Source: Salsuginibacillus kocurii DSM 18087 (lineage in GTDB: Bacteria; Bacillota; Bacilli; Bacillales; Marinococcaceae). From it: DNA of 64,000 nucleotides. Shown here piece after piece: positions 8,380 to 17,281 of this stretch. The notes below the pieces were generated by a model. That model saw only the letters and a program-made list of their open reading frames with translations. It made no database searches and was not told the DNA's origin. Within the stretch, counting starts at the first letter, position 1. Each line of letters begins with the position of its first letter. The translations under genes were made by a program, and so were the position numbers. The stretch lies in assembly GCF_000377705.1 (NCBI RefSeq), contig NZ_KB898627.1, positions 299,216 to 363,215 on the forward strand. The letters run 5' to 3'.

Positions 8380-10026
8380 ATGGTAAAAAAATGGGGCAGT
8401 ATCTCGCTCACGGCTCTTCTTGCAGCCACTGTACTTACACCAAGCGTTTCAGCAGAAGAACATAGTTTTCCAGATGTGGAGGCAGACTATTGGGCTGCCG
8501 AAAAGATTCAACAAGCAGTAGAAAAAGGGGTTATTGAAGGGTTTGGAGATGGCACCTTCCGTCCAACTGATTCTATTACGAGAGGAGCAGGAGCCGGCAT
8601 TTTAGTTCGTGCCCTCGACTCTTCGGCTGATGAAGGGTTTAAACCTAGCTTTACTGATATTAGTGAAAACGATGAGTGGTTTGACGAAGCCGCTGCCGCA
8701 GAAGCTGAAGGCTGGATCACTGGACTTCCAGACGGTTCGTTCGCTCCGGATGCTTCTTTAACACGCGCCCAGGTAGCAGAACTTCTTACCGATGCTTTTG
8801 CTCTTGAAACTGAAAATCCATCAAGCTCAAATTTCCAAGATGTTGGCGAGGACCATTGGGCTCACGAATCGATCGATACACTAGTCAGCCTTGGTTTGGC
8901 CACAGGCTATGAAAATGGCGAAGAGTTTCGACCTAACCAAGAAGTGACGCGGGCTGAATTTACTACATTCTTAGTCCGAGCACTCAGCGAAGGACCTGGT
9001 GAAAAAGAGCCTGAATATGATGAAGCACAAGCAGATGAGCTGCGTGAAATCTCGGATCAGCTGCTAGAGCTAGAATCGTATACATTTACAGGCGACATGA
9101 CCATTGATATGACCATGCCGTTATTAGAAGAAGACGTAGAAATGGACATTGAAGATACGATTTCACTTGAAGCAGATCTGCGCGGTTCTTATCAATATGA
9201 CCCATTAATCACAGAAACTATTACAAACACAAGCATGCCTGACCCAGCGATGGAATCTATGAAAGATGTAGGCATCGTCACAGAAGATGCTGTGTACTCC
9301 AAGATCCAAAATCCAGAAGGCATCCCTGAAGACACACCAGGCCTTTTCCCTGAAGAGTGGGAAGGACAATTCTTAGAAACCCCACTTGCTCCTGAAGGGT
9401 ATAACGGTGACTTGTTTGATATTACCCAGCAGCAAGAATTAATGCACGCCTTTTACAACGAACTATTTGAAGTCCGCGGCACCGAATTTTTCGAAATTAC
9501 AGAGGCGAGCCATGACGCAATCCCAGAAGGTATCGACCACGAGCGGGTTGTGTCCGTATCTCTTGATCAAACTGATTTAGAACTTTTATTTGAGCAGCTC
9601 GGCAACATTGAAATCCCTGGCTTTGATGAAGCCCTGCAGTCACCTGAAATCATGTCTGCAGCCATCTCAGCGGCTGGTGAAGAAACAGACGTCCCAGAAG
9701 GTGATATTGATATTGACGATATTTTTGAGCTGATTGATTTCGAAACACTTGAATGGCATCAAGCCATCGATAGTGATGGAAACGTCACCTATGACAGCGG
9801 CGAGCTTGCTCTTTCCATTCAAGAAGCAGGCGAAACCGTCTCTATGGATATGACATACGCCCTCGATATGGATGATTTCAATGAAGAGATTTCGTTTGAA
9901 TACGGAGTTCCAGCTGAAGAAGACATCATTTCTGAAGAAGAATATCTCGACTGGCTCGATGAGCAAATGAACGAGGAATATCAAGAGCTGCCAGAATTTG
10001 AAGAAGAGCTTGAAGTAGAAGAATAA
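8380..10026 (+). CDS. Secreted acidic protein with three SLH domains and a DUF6612-like C-terminal domain
   Basis: The 548-residue protein starts at ATG 8380, 8 nt after AGGAGG; upstream codons in frame lack a ribosome site. A signal peptide (KKWGSISLTALLAATVLTPSVSA) is followed by three S-layer homology domains at about residues 28-72, 88-135 and 147-192. Each ends in a motif such as FRPTDSITRG, FAPDASLTRA or FRPNQEVTRAEF. SLH domains usually anchor proteins to pyruvylated wall polymer. The remaining 340 residues are very acidic and resemble the lipoprotein-like DUF6612 fold (membrane- or lipid-associated). The extreme Glu/Asp content suits a high-salt or alkaline exterior. Function is unknown. 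A terminator follows at 10046. Confidence 0.85.
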   Translation: MVKKWGSISLTALLAATVLTPSVSAEEHSFPDVEADYWAAEKIQQAVEKGVIEGFGDGTFRPTDSITRGAGAGILVRALDSSADEGFKPSFTDISENDEWFDEAAAAEAEGWITGLPDGSFAPDASLTRAQVAELLTDAFALETENPSSSNFQDVGEDHWAHESIDTLVSLGLATGYENGEEFRPNQEVTRAEFTTFLVRALSEGPGEKEPEYDEAQADELREISDQLLELESYTFTGDMTIDMTMPLLEEDVEMDIEDTISLEADLRGSYQYDPLITETITNTSMPDPAMESMKDVGIVTEDAVYSKIQNPEGIPEDTPGLFPEEWEGQFLETPLAPEGYNGDLFDITQQQELMHAFYNELFEVRGTEFFEITEASHDAIPEGIDHERVVSVSLDQTDLELLFEQLGNIEIPGFDEALQSPEIMSAAISAAGEETDVPEGDIDIDDIFELIDFETLEWHQAIDSDGNVTYDSGELALSIQEAGETVSMDMTYALDMDDFNEEISFEYGVPAEEDIISEEEYLDWLDEQMNEEYQELPEFEEELEVEE

Positions 10027-10045
10027 GAGCTTTTGACCACCTCCA

Positions 10046-10075
10046 GAGTCCTTCGCTAAACGAAGGGCTCGTTTT
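10046..10075 (+). terminator. Terminator after SLH gene
   Basis: AGTCCTTCG / CGAAGGGCT stem with a 5-nt loop, followed by CGTTTT, 20 nt after the stop codon. Confidence 0.7.
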
Positions 10076-10284
10076 CATGCCGTCCATGATGAATCCCCAT
10101 CAAAACTCCTTAGGATGTTTATTGATGGCATACTTCACACATGACAGAAAGGCAGCTATGATTAATGGGAGATTTGGAACAATACAAGCAGAAATCCATA
10201 TATACCGGGTGATTCATATTAAATTTGGTATACTTTAATTGATTGGGCAAAATAGTGAGGTACAACATAGTTATTCACTTGTTA

Positions 10285-10553
10285 GAATCAATTTCATCAT
10301 GACGTTTTATGAGCAATAAAATGAATACTTTCTTTTGATTTTTTATTTACTATACGGAATATTAAAAGTGGCTGAAACGTAAGACGGCGACTCCCTAAGG
10401 ATAAAGCGCACTCTGAAGATCCACTTGTTCGATGGGTTTTACCCATCGAACAAGTTAGCTGAAGACAAGCTCTCGGGAAAGCGTCCGTCTGAAGTGAAGG
10501 CCACATTCATTATGCGGATGTTAACATCTTATGTTGAATGAGGAAATGAATTT
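10285..10553 (+). mobile_element. MITE-like element, copy 1 (with nested palindrome)
   Basis: Starts GAATCAATTTCATCATGACG and ends near GAAATGAATTT, matching the terminal inverted repeats of the copy at 47779-48002. Interior landmarks shared by all copies are GCAATAAAA, AAGTGGC(T/G)G, ACGTAAGAC(G/A)GCGACTCCC and CTCGGGAAAGCGTCC. Inside is an extra 39-nt block (10420-10458) with a perfect 15-bp inverted repeat (ACTTGTTCGATGGGT), bounded by 7-bp direct repeats CTGAAGA. It encodes no protein. Confidence 0.72.
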
Positions 10554-10573
10554 GTTAAGGGAGTGTTATCGAA

Positions 10574-11008
10574 ATGGTTGGAGTAGAAATTGATATGGTT
10601 GTGAAAGATAGCTTAAAAGCATTGGAATTATACGAAACTATATTTGATATCGAGCGGGTGGAGGTTTCAAACTTTCCTCGTGGTGAAAATGAAGCAATTT
10701 TCACCCTATACGACGTTCACTTTCACTTGTTAGATGAAAACCCTGACTTCCATTTGATCGCACCAACGCCTGACGACCCTAAAACTAGTTGGGTTAATGT
10801 TACTGTTCCAGACATTAAAGAGACCTATGCCAAGGCGATGGATTTAGGTTGTACAGAGGTACAACCGGTAACGGAGCTTCCTGACTACGGCGTAGCGAAC
10901 GCCATATTCATGGACCCTTTTGGTTATGTATGGATGCTACACCAAGTTCATAAAGAGGTTAGTCATGAAGAACGTCTTCAGCTTTGGGAGGAAAAAAAGG
11001 AAAAGTAA
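10574..11008 (+). CDS. VOC family (glyoxalase/bleomycin-resistance fold) protein
   Basis: A 144-residue single-domain VOC protein with two beta-alpha-beta-beta-beta halves. MVVKDSLKALELYETIF opens the first and FMDPFGYVWMLHQ closes the second, with an acidic C-terminal helix typical of PhnB/YdhD-like members. Metal ligands cannot be fixed from sequence alone. The GGGAG site lies 8-12 nt upstream of the ATG. The gene is bracketed by two same-direction copies of the MITE-like element (10285-10553 and about 11120-11368), suggesting a recently acquired or movable cassette. Substrate unknown. Confidence 0.82.
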   Translation: MVGVEIDMVVKDSLKALELYETIFDIERVEVSNFPRGENEAIFTLYDVHFHLLDENPDFHLIAPTPDDPKTSWVNVTVPDIKETYAKAMDLGCTEVQPVTELPDYGVANAIFMDPFGYVWMLHQVHKEVSHEERLQLWEEKKEK

Positions 11009-11048
11009 CCATGGGTATATTATAAGAACTATAGAGAAAAATAGTATC

Positions 11049-11099
11049 AAAAAAGCCTGTATCAATGATTACTTGCTAACCTACGATACAGGCTTTTTC
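11049..11099 (+). terminator. Terminator after VOC gene
   Basis: AAAAAAGCCTGTATC pairs with GATACAGGCTTTTT across a 21-nt loop, with a terminal T run. It sits about 40 nt after the stop codon. Confidence 0.8.
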
Positions 11100-11119
11100 T
11101 ATCGGTAACTAATTGTTCC

Positions 11120-11368
11120 TATATAGCAATAAAACGAATACGATCTTTTTGTTTTTTACTATATGGATATGGAAAGTAAAAGTGGCGGCAACGTAAGACG
11201 GCGACTCCCAGAGGATAACGCGCAGTCTGAAGATCCACTTGTTCGATGTTTTTACCATCCATCGAACAAGTTAGCTGAAGACAAGCCCTCGGGAAAGCGT
11301 CCGTCTCAAGTGAAGACCGCATTCACCCTTGGCCCATAAGGAACGAGATTTATGAAATTCATTCATAT
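11120..11368 (+). mobile_element. MITE-like element, copy 2 (left end degraded)
   Basis: Shares GCAATAAAACGAATA, AAGTGGCGGCAACGTAAGACGG, CTCGGGAAAGCGTCCGTCT and the TGAAATTCATTC end with the other copies, but the left inverted repeat is missing. It carries the same nested palindrome (ACTTGTTCGATG / CATCGAACAAGT) between CTGAAGA repeats at 11227 and 11275. Confidence 0.68.
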
Positions 11369-11400
11369 AGTTAAACATTTTTTATGCGTTTGGAGAGAGA

Positions 11401-12543
11401 CTATCCATCGAGGGCTTGCTTAAGGTCCTGCCAGATATCTTCCGGATGTTCCAAACCGACGGACACACGCAGCAGCGCGTCACTAATTCCCATTTCCCGC
11501 CGTTTATCCACCGGAACCACTGAATGCGTCATCGTATACGGATGCTGACAAAGCGTCTCCGGGTCCCCTAAACTGACGGCAATTTGTGCCAGCTTAAGCC
11601 GGTTTAAAAACGCCTGCGCTTCTTTTTTGCCACCATGTAATTCAAAACTAATTAACCCGCCAAATTGACTCATTTGCCGCTCAGCCAGGCGAAAAGTATC
11701 GGAAGCGGGATCTCCCGGAAATCGAATCGATCGCACCTTAGGATGGTCCTTTAAACGTTCAAACACATACGCTGCATTCTCGCAGTGCCGGTCCATCCGT
11801 AGACTGAGTGTCTTCAAGCCGCGCAGCAACAACCATGCATCAAATGGAGCCAAGATTCCACCAATATCTTTGTGCGTCTCCATTCGCACTTGCTCCATAA
11901 AATTCTCTCGGCCGACTGCCACACCCGCAATCAAATCACCATGCCCGCCTAAATACTTCGTCGCGCTATGGACCACAACATCCGCGCCCTGAGCAAGCGG
12001 TCGTTGTAAATACGGTGTAGCAAATGTATTATCCACCACCACCTGCAAACCATGCTCACGCGCAAAACGAGTCACCATCTCAACATCCACCAATTTCATC
12101 GTCGGATTAATCGGCGTCTCTACATAAATTACTTTGGTTTCTGGGCGAAGAGCCTGACTGAGCGCTTCCTCATCTTCCATCGCCAAAAAATCAACTTCTA
12201 CACCGAAGCGTTCTTCAAGCATCGAGAAGAACCCATACGTACAACCATACACCCCTTCTGTCACCAGCACAGCGGACACAGCAGCCATCCCCGAACTAAA
12301 CGCAACAGCCGCCTCCCCACCTTCCAACTCCGCCATCCTTGCTTCCAACGTATGCACCGTCGGATTACCGAGCCGCGAATACACATACCCTGCCTCTTCC
12401 CCAGCAAAACGGCGCTCCCCCGCCTCCGCCGAATCAAACGAATACGTCGACGTCTGATAAAGCGGAGGTGTCAAACTTCCATAATGCCCCGCCCGATCAT
12501 ACGCACCATGAATCAACTTCGTATCAAACCGACTAGACTTCAT
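11401..12543 (-). CDS. Met/Cys-metabolism PLP enzyme (methionine gamma-lyase/cystathionine lyase type), apparent internal deletion
   Basis: A 380-residue fold-type I PLP enzyme of the Cys/Met metabolism family. YSRLGNPT near residue 55 (phosphate-binding Tyr/Arg from the partner subunit), VYGCTYGFF (the tyrosine stacks on PLP), VVDNTFATPYLQRP and HSATKYLGGHGD (Schiff-base lysine) are present. Most relatives are near 395 residues. Here SAVLVTEGVYGCT lacks the usual dozen or so residues, including the GDH turn between SAVL and the next strand, so an in-frame deletion is suspected and activity is uncertain. It stands alone with a good ribosome site (GGGGAGAAGG). The exact substrate cannot be assigned. 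Confidence 0.85.
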   Translation of the reverse strand: MKSSRFDTKLIHGAYDRAGHYGSLTPPLYQTSTYSFDSAEAGERRFAGEEAGYVYSRLGNPTVHTLEARMAELEGGEAAVAFSSGMAAVSAVLVTEGVYGCTYGFFSMLEERFGVEVDFLAMEDEEALSQALRPETKVIYVETPINPTMKLVDVEMVTRFAREHGLQVVVDNTFATPYLQRPLAQGADVVVHSATKYLGGHGDLIAGVAVGRENFMEQVRMETHKDIGGILAPFDAWLLLRGLKTLSLRMDRHCENAAYVFERLKDHPKVRSIRFPGDPASDTFRLAERQMSQFGGLISFELHGGKKEAQAFLNRLKLAQIAVSLGDPETLCQHPYTMTHSVVPVDKRREMGISDALLRVSVGLEHPEDIWQDLKQALDG

Positions 12544-12742
12544 TACCTTCTCCCCTTTCTACAACTCCTATCTCATTATACATGAAAACGCTTACTTTTA
12601 GAGCCTGTTCTTTTCCAGAAACCGCGAAAACCTCTACCCATTTTGGTAAAATAAAAGCGAGAGCTACTCGCCCGCCTGTATTCGGCCTTCACGCAGACAG
12701 AACTCGTCTGCCAACTACCCTCTTTGACGAAAGGAGACCGTT

Positions 12743-13711
12743 ATGACCAAACCTACTGTTGTCACATATAACCGTATCTCCACTCCCGCCATCGAAGACA
12801 TGAAAAAAGACTACGATGTACGGACGTTTACCAATTTTGAAACGACCAAAGACCCTGCCTTCCGGGCTGCGCTGCAGGAAGCAGAGGCCATCATGAATGT
12901 CGACTTAGAAGTGGATGATCAACTTTTAGCATATGCCCCCAATGTGAAAATCGTGAGCAACGTCTCCGTTGGCTATGACAATCTGGATGTCGAGGCATTG
13001 CAGAAACGCGGGATTTACGCGACTCATACTCCTGGGATACTTACAGAAACGACCGCCGACGCCATTTTCGGCCTGCTTCTTTCCACCGCCCGGCGCATTC
13101 CTGAACTGGATCACTACGTCAAAACCGGGGCCTGGAATGAGATGCTTCCTGAAGCAAAATTCGGAGTAGATGTTCACCATAAAACTCTAGGCATGATTGG
13201 AATGGGCCGCATCGGCGAAGCCATCGCCAGACGCGCTCACTTTGGCTTTCAAATGAACATCCAATACTACAACCGCAGCCAAAAAGAAGAAGTAGAACAA
13301 ACACTGGACGCCACCCGCTTATCACTGGATGAGCTGCTCGAAACCTCTGATTTTATCTGCATCATGGTACCGTTAACCGAAGACACCAAGCATTTAATCG
13401 ACGCTTCCGCTTTTAAAAAAATGACACCCTCCGCCATTTTTATCAACGGCTCACGCGGCAGCACCGTTGATGAAAAAGCATTAATTGAGGCCCTTAACCA
13501 AGGCGAAATTTTAGCCGCCGGACTCGACGTCTTCGAAGAAGAACCGCTGCCGGAAGGCCATCCATTTTTGCAGATGGAACAGGTCGTAACGACACCCCAT
13601 ATCGGTTCATCCACCCATGAAAACGAAGAAAACATGGCCCGCTTAGCGGCTGAAGATATCAAGCTTGCCCTGGCCGGGAAAGAGCCGAAGCATAGGATTC
13701 AGCCATCATAA
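12743..13711 (+). CDS. D-2-hydroxyacid dehydrogenase (glyoxylate/hydroxypyruvate reductase type)
   Basis: A 322-residue NAD(P)-dependent D-isomer 2-hydroxyacid dehydrogenase. SNVSVGYDNLD (residues 72-82) and TETTADAIFGLLLS form the substrate domain. GMIGMGRIGEAIARRA near 150 is the Rossmann nucleotide loop; NGSRGSTVDEKAL near 236 supplies the catalytic arginine; ETTADA, LDVFEEEPLPEGHP and TPHIGSST supply the Glu-His relay. The GMGRIG motif followed by YNRS suggests NADP preference. The likely reaction is reduction of glyoxylate or hydroxypyruvate. Ribosome site AAGGAG lies 10 nt upstream. It ends at the 13721-13764 hairpin. Confidence 0.93.
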   Translation: MTKPTVVTYNRISTPAIEDMKKDYDVRTFTNFETTKDPAFRAALQEAEAIMNVDLEVDDQLLAYAPNVKIVSNVSVGYDNLDVEALQKRGIYATHTPGILTETTADAIFGLLLSTARRIPELDHYVKTGAWNEMLPEAKFGVDVHHKTLGMIGMGRIGEAIARRAHFGFQMNIQYYNRSQKEEVEQTLDATRLSLDELLETSDFICIMVPLTEDTKHLIDASAFKKMTPSAIFINGSRGSTVDEKALIEALNQGEILAAGLDVFEEEPLPEGHPFLQMEQVVTTPHIGSSTHENEENMARLAAEDIKLALAGKEPKHRIQPS

Positions 13712-13720
13712 AGAGCCTAT

Positions 13721-13764
13721 AAAAAAGCTTTGGCAACATGGAACAATTCCCATGTTGCCAAAGC
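13721..13764 (-). terminator. Strong hairpin terminator
   Basis: A perfect 15-bp stem (GCTTTGGCAACATGG) with an 8-nt loop; on the minus strand it is followed by TTTTTT. It separates convergent genes. Confidence 0.8.
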
Positions 13765-13806
13765 GAATAGCATAGCCCACGCTAAGTTTGTCGAAGTAAC
13801 TATCAT

Positions 13807-14259
13807 TTAGTTGTCTGCTTTTATTATATCTTGTAATGAAGTGTCAGCCATCGAGTTTAATCTGCGGTCATATTGTTCAAATGGTAGATTTTTTGTAATA
13901 CTATTTGGAACTACTACACATTTTAATCCTGCATTTTTTGCTGCTTTTAGACCATTAAGAGAGTCTTCAAATGCGATGGCTTCCTTTTCCTGTACATTTA
14001 ACTTTTCTAATACTTTACTATATACGTCAGGGCAAGGTTTCTTTCGTTCTACATCATCAAATGTTGCTATAGCATCAAAATAATGATGAATCTGATGAGT
14101 TTTCAAATAGTACGATACCCACTTATACTCGGAACTTGAAGCAATGGCGACTTTCAAGCCTAATGCCTTTGCTTCTTCGAGATATTCGATAACCCCAGCT
14201 CGTAGTGATTGGGTTTGAATATGGCCTTCGTAGCACAGCTCTACTTCTTCGGCAACACC
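13807..14259 (-). pseudogene. HAD-family hydrolase (phosphatase/beta-phosphoglucomutase-like), N-terminus missing
   Basis: The minus strand encodes the C-terminal two thirds of a HAD subfamily IA hydrolase: VAIASSS (motif II), KKPCPDVY (motif III lysine) and FEDSLNGLKAAKNAG (motif IV acidic pair). Reading upstream, the frame is open with family-like sequence (cap-domain region ending LRAGVIEYLEEAKALGL) to a TAG at 14260-14262. The first about 90 residues, including the DxDGT nucleophile motif, are absent because the alkD gene begins here. It therefore cannot be a working phosphatase. The internal ATG at 14157 could still give a 116-residue fragment. Confidence 0.8.
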
Positions 14260-14320
14260 CTACAAATGGATAGAGAATATGTAAAAATTGAGTGAAAGAG
14301 TGTTTAAGGAGGAAGGCAAA

Positions 14321-14998
14321 ATGAATCATCTGTATACGCAAAGGATTCATTCTAAATTGGTTGAACATGGTACTCAAGATCAAGCTATAGGAATGAAAAA
14401 ATATATGCGAGAGAAGTACGATTTTTTTGGCGTCAAGGCAACTCCCAGAAGGAAAATTGTGCGCGAAGTAATGAAAGAGTACGGTCCTCCTCCAGAAAAA
14501 GAGTTCAGCAAGATTATAAAAGAGCTATGGGGACTTCCAGAAAGAGAGTGTCAGTATGCCGCTCTAGATATACTTGATCGAAGAAAAGAGTTCAAAGATA
14601 AAGACATTCAACTGCTAGAGTATTTGATTACACATAAATCGTGGTGGGATACCGTGGATTGGATCGCCAGCAAACATGCAGGGGCTTATTTTCAACATTA
14701 CCCTCAGCATATTCAAAACATAACGGGTCATTGGATTCAATCGAACAATTTCTGGCTCAAAAGATCTGCTATTCTCTTTCAATTAAAGTATAAACAAGAC
14801 ACTGATGAAGAAATTCTGTACCATTATATTAACCAATGCCTAGGGTCAGAGGAGTTCTTTATCAATAAAGCGATTGGATGGGCGTTAAGAGAATACTCTA
14901 AAACCAATGGACCTTCTGTGGTTCAGTTTGTGAACCAGCACAATCTATCACAACTTAGTCGAACCGAGGCATTAAAATATTTGAAAGCTAAAAAATAG
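14321..14998 (+). CDS. DNA alkylation repair protein (AlkD-like HEAT-repeat glycosylase)
   Basis: A 225-residue all-helical protein of the AlkD/AlkC family, which removes cationic alkylated bases from DNA without base flipping. Typical family segments are KYMREKYDFFGVKATPRR near residue 25, SWWDTVDWIA near 107 (Trp and Asp of the DNA-binding cleft), NFWLKRSAI near 145, and FINKAIGWALREYSK near 190. I start at ATG 14321, 7 nt after AGGAGG, not at the upstream in-frame codon. The gene abuts the truncated HAD pseudogene, suggesting insertion of this segment deleted its 5' end. Confidence 0.9.
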   Translation: MNHLYTQRIHSKLVEHGTQDQAIGMKKYMREKYDFFGVKATPRRKIVREVMKEYGPPPEKEFSKIIKELWGLPERECQYAALDILDRRKEFKDKDIQLLEYLITHKSWWDTVDWIASKHAGAYFQHYPQHIQNITGHWIQSNNFWLKRSAILFQLKYKQDTDEEILYHYINQCLGSEEFFINKAIGWALREYSKTNGPSVVQFVNQHNLSQLSRTEALKYLKAKK

Positions 14999-15037
14999 GA
15001 CAGCTCTTGCTGTATATGAATACGAGCAAAGAGCTGT
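14999..15037. terminator. Bidirectional hairpin between convergent genes
   Basis: ACAGCTCTTGCT / AGCAAAGAGCTGT, one bulge, between the AlkD-like gene and the reductase gene. No long T run, so moderate confidence. Confidence 0.55.
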
Positions 15038-15068
15038 ATCTACCTTTATCGTTTTACAGTTACATAGA

Positions 15069-16058
15069 TTAGAGCTTCACAATTTTTCTTCCCTTGATTT
15101 CCCCTGTGAGAATCGATGATAGCGTCTGGGGAAGCTCTTGCAAGGAAATGTCTTCGGCAATCGTCTCAAGTTGGTCTGCAATTTTCAGATCAGAAGTCAG
15201 TCGTGACCATACGTGCTGGCGCTTCTCCATCTCACAATAGGCGGAATCAATGCCAAGCAGGCTTACACCGCGCAAAATGAAAGGAAAGACACTAGTTGGA
15301 ACACTCGTCCCCCCAGTTAGACCGCTAACGGCTACGGCACCATCTTTTTTGGTGGCACTTAACATATAAGCTAGCGTTTCTCCGCCCACCGGGTCGACTG
15401 CTCCTGCCCAGCGCTGTTTATCAAGCGGGCGAATTTTTTCAGGAGTGAGTTCTTTACGGTCAATGACTTCAGTGGCACCGATCTGTTGCAAATAGTCATG
15501 CTCTGACTCTTTGCCGGTACTTGCGATCACTTCAAATCCTCGTTTTGCGAGCATCGCAACAGCCATGCTGCCCACGCCGCCTGTCGCACCGCTTACGAGA
15601 ACCGGTCCTTTGTCTGGGGTAAGTCCTGCCTCTTCCAAGCGATCAACAGACAAGGCAGCTGTAAATCCTGCTGTCCCGAAGACCATTGCTTCCCGCAATG
15701 AAAGTCCTGCAGGCAAGGAAACCACCCAATCTGCAGGGACCCGGGCATATTCACTAAAACCGCCGTCATGTGTGACCCCTAAATCGTAGCTCGTTACAAT
15801 CACTTCATCGCCTGGCTCATAGCGACTATCCTCTGAGGCTTCTACTACGCCGGACAAGTCAATACCAGGGATGAAAGGATAGCTCTCAACAATGCCTCCA
15901 TTTTTCTTCGTGGCTAAGCCATCTTTAAAATTGACACTGGAATAATGCACCTTAATGAGTACTTCACCCGCAGGCAAATCATCAAGGCTGATTTCCCGAA
16001 TCTTCGTTTCAACCTCTTCTTCCAGTTGGTCTACGACAAGTGCTTGAAATGTTGCCAT
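15069..16058 (-). CDS. Acrylyl-CoA reductase/quinone oxidoreductase family protein (YhfP-like)
   Basis: A 329-residue zinc-free MDR-superfamily NADPH-dependent reductase of the YhdH/YhfP (AcuI) group. SSVNFKDGLATKK near residue 41 and PFIPGIDLSGVV near 62 mark the substrate domain; VSGATGGVGSMAVAML near 152 is the dinucleotide-binding loop; AVDPVGG and the C-terminal LTGEIKGRKIVKL are family features. It lacks the structural-zinc cysteines. The family reduces acrylyl-CoA or quinones; which one applies cannot be told. It is monocistronic with GGAGGTG before the ATG. Confidence 0.9.
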   Translation of the reverse strand: MATFQALVVDQLEEEVETKIREISLDDLPAGEVLIKVHYSSVNFKDGLATKKNGGIVESYPFIPGIDLSGVVEASEDSRYEPGDEVIVTSYDLGVTHDGGFSEYARVPADWVVSLPAGLSLREAMVFGTAGFTAALSVDRLEEAGLTPDKGPVLVSGATGGVGSMAVAMLAKRGFEVIASTGKESEHDYLQQIGATEVIDRKELTPEKIRPLDKQRWAGAVDPVGGETLAYMLSATKKDGAVAVSGLTGGTSVPTSVFPFILRGVSLLGIDSAYCEMEKRQHVWSRLTSDLKIADQLETIAEDISLQELPQTLSSILTGEIKGRKIVKL

Positions 16059-16305
16059 GTATGCACACCTCCAGAAAATTCAAACCTTTCGTTTTAATTG
16101 TACCTACTTTCATGTTGATAACGCTACCAATAATGTTTGATGTTTTATGGTTGGGTGCAAACTGTTAATATGTTATACTGCTTCAGTTCGTATGAAAAAC
16201 AGCACAGCATTTTAAAAAAGGCGTATTGGCAAGCTTTCGCCTTGCTAAACAAGCTGTATCACTCAATTAATAAAGTATAGAGAACACACAGAAAGGAGCA
16301 TGAAA

Positions 16306-17205
16306 ATGGCTCAAGTACGCGCATGGTTTTCCGGGCTCAGGCTCGTAAACATCGCCATCATTATTTTCGGAACGATCATTTTTGCGTTCGGCATCATCCA
16401 TTTTAATTTACAAAACGGCCTGGCCCATGGCGGCTTTACCGGCATTACTCTGCTCGGTTATTACTTATTTGCCATTGAACCATCCATCTCAAATCTGATT
16501 TTGAATGTGCCACTTTTTTTAATCGGCTATAAACTATTAGGACGTAAGGTGTTAATGTACAGCATCATCGGAACGTTGAGTCTGTCGGCCTGGCTGCATT
16601 TTTTTGAAACCTACTGGAATGTCGCTGTCCCGCTCCAAGAAGATATGACACTCGTTGCCTTGTTTGCTGGTGTTTTTGCCGGCGCAGGGCTGGGCATTAT
16701 CTTTCGGGCAGGAGGCACTACCGGAGGCGTCGATATTTTAGCCCGTTTGGCGGAAAAATACTTCGGGATCAGTCTCGGTACGTTTATGTTCATGTTTGAC
16801 TCGTTTGTTATTACGTCTTCCTTGATTCATTTAAGTTTACCGCAAGCGATGTATACACTGGTCACCGTCTTTGTCGCCGCTAAAGTAATCGACTTTATCA
16901 TCGAAGGGGCTAACGCTGGAAAATCTGCCATGATCATTTCTGACAAAAGCGATGAAATCGGCGATGCCATCATTGAACGTATGGCTCGCGGATCCACCGT
17001 CATCACCGGACGGGGTAGCTTCACAAAAGGAGAACGTAACATTTTATACTGTGTCATCAACCGAAATCAACTCGTTCACCTTCGGACGATTGTCAATGAT
17101 GTCGATCCATACGCCTTCTTCTCCGTCCACGACGTTCGCGAAGTGACCGGTGAAGGCTTCACCTATGATAAAAATAATAAACCGATCGGGATGTCGAATT
17201 CTTAA
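16306..17205 (+). CDS. YitT family membrane protein
   Basis: A 299-residue protein with five to six N-terminal transmembrane segments (YitT/DUF161) and a cytosolic DUF2179 domain from about residue 205 (SDEIGDAIIERMARGSTVITGRGSFT). A GxGLGIIFRAGGTTGG motif near 140 is characteristic. The family function is unknown. I favour the second ATG (16306), which is 6 nt from AAAGGAG; the ATG at 16300 is too close to that site. A clear terminator follows at 17218. Confidence 0.9.
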   Translation: MAQVRAWFSGLRLVNIAIIIFGTIIFAFGIIHFNLQNGLAHGGFTGITLLGYYLFAIEPSISNLILNVPLFLIGYKLLGRKVLMYSIIGTLSLSAWLHFFETYWNVAVPLQEDMTLVALFAGVFAGAGLGIIFRAGGTTGGVDILARLAEKYFGISLGTFMFMFDSFVITSSLIHLSLPQAMYTLVTVFVAAKVIDFIIEGANAGKSAMIISDKSDEIGDAIIERMARGSTVITGRGSFTKGERNILYCVINRNQLVHLRTIVNDVDPYAFFSVHDVREVTGEGFTYDKNNKPIGMSNS

Positions 17206-17217
17206 ATTCAATAAGGA

Positions 17218-17250
17218 ACCTGGATTCTTGAGCAGAATCCAGGTTTTTTA
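17218..17250 (+). terminator. Terminator after yitT-like gene
   Basis: ACCTGGATTCT / AGAATCCAGGT, 5-nt loop, followed by six T. Confidence 0.9.
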
Positions 17251-17281
17251 TAAGAGCAGAGATAGAAGAACGCGCGCAATT

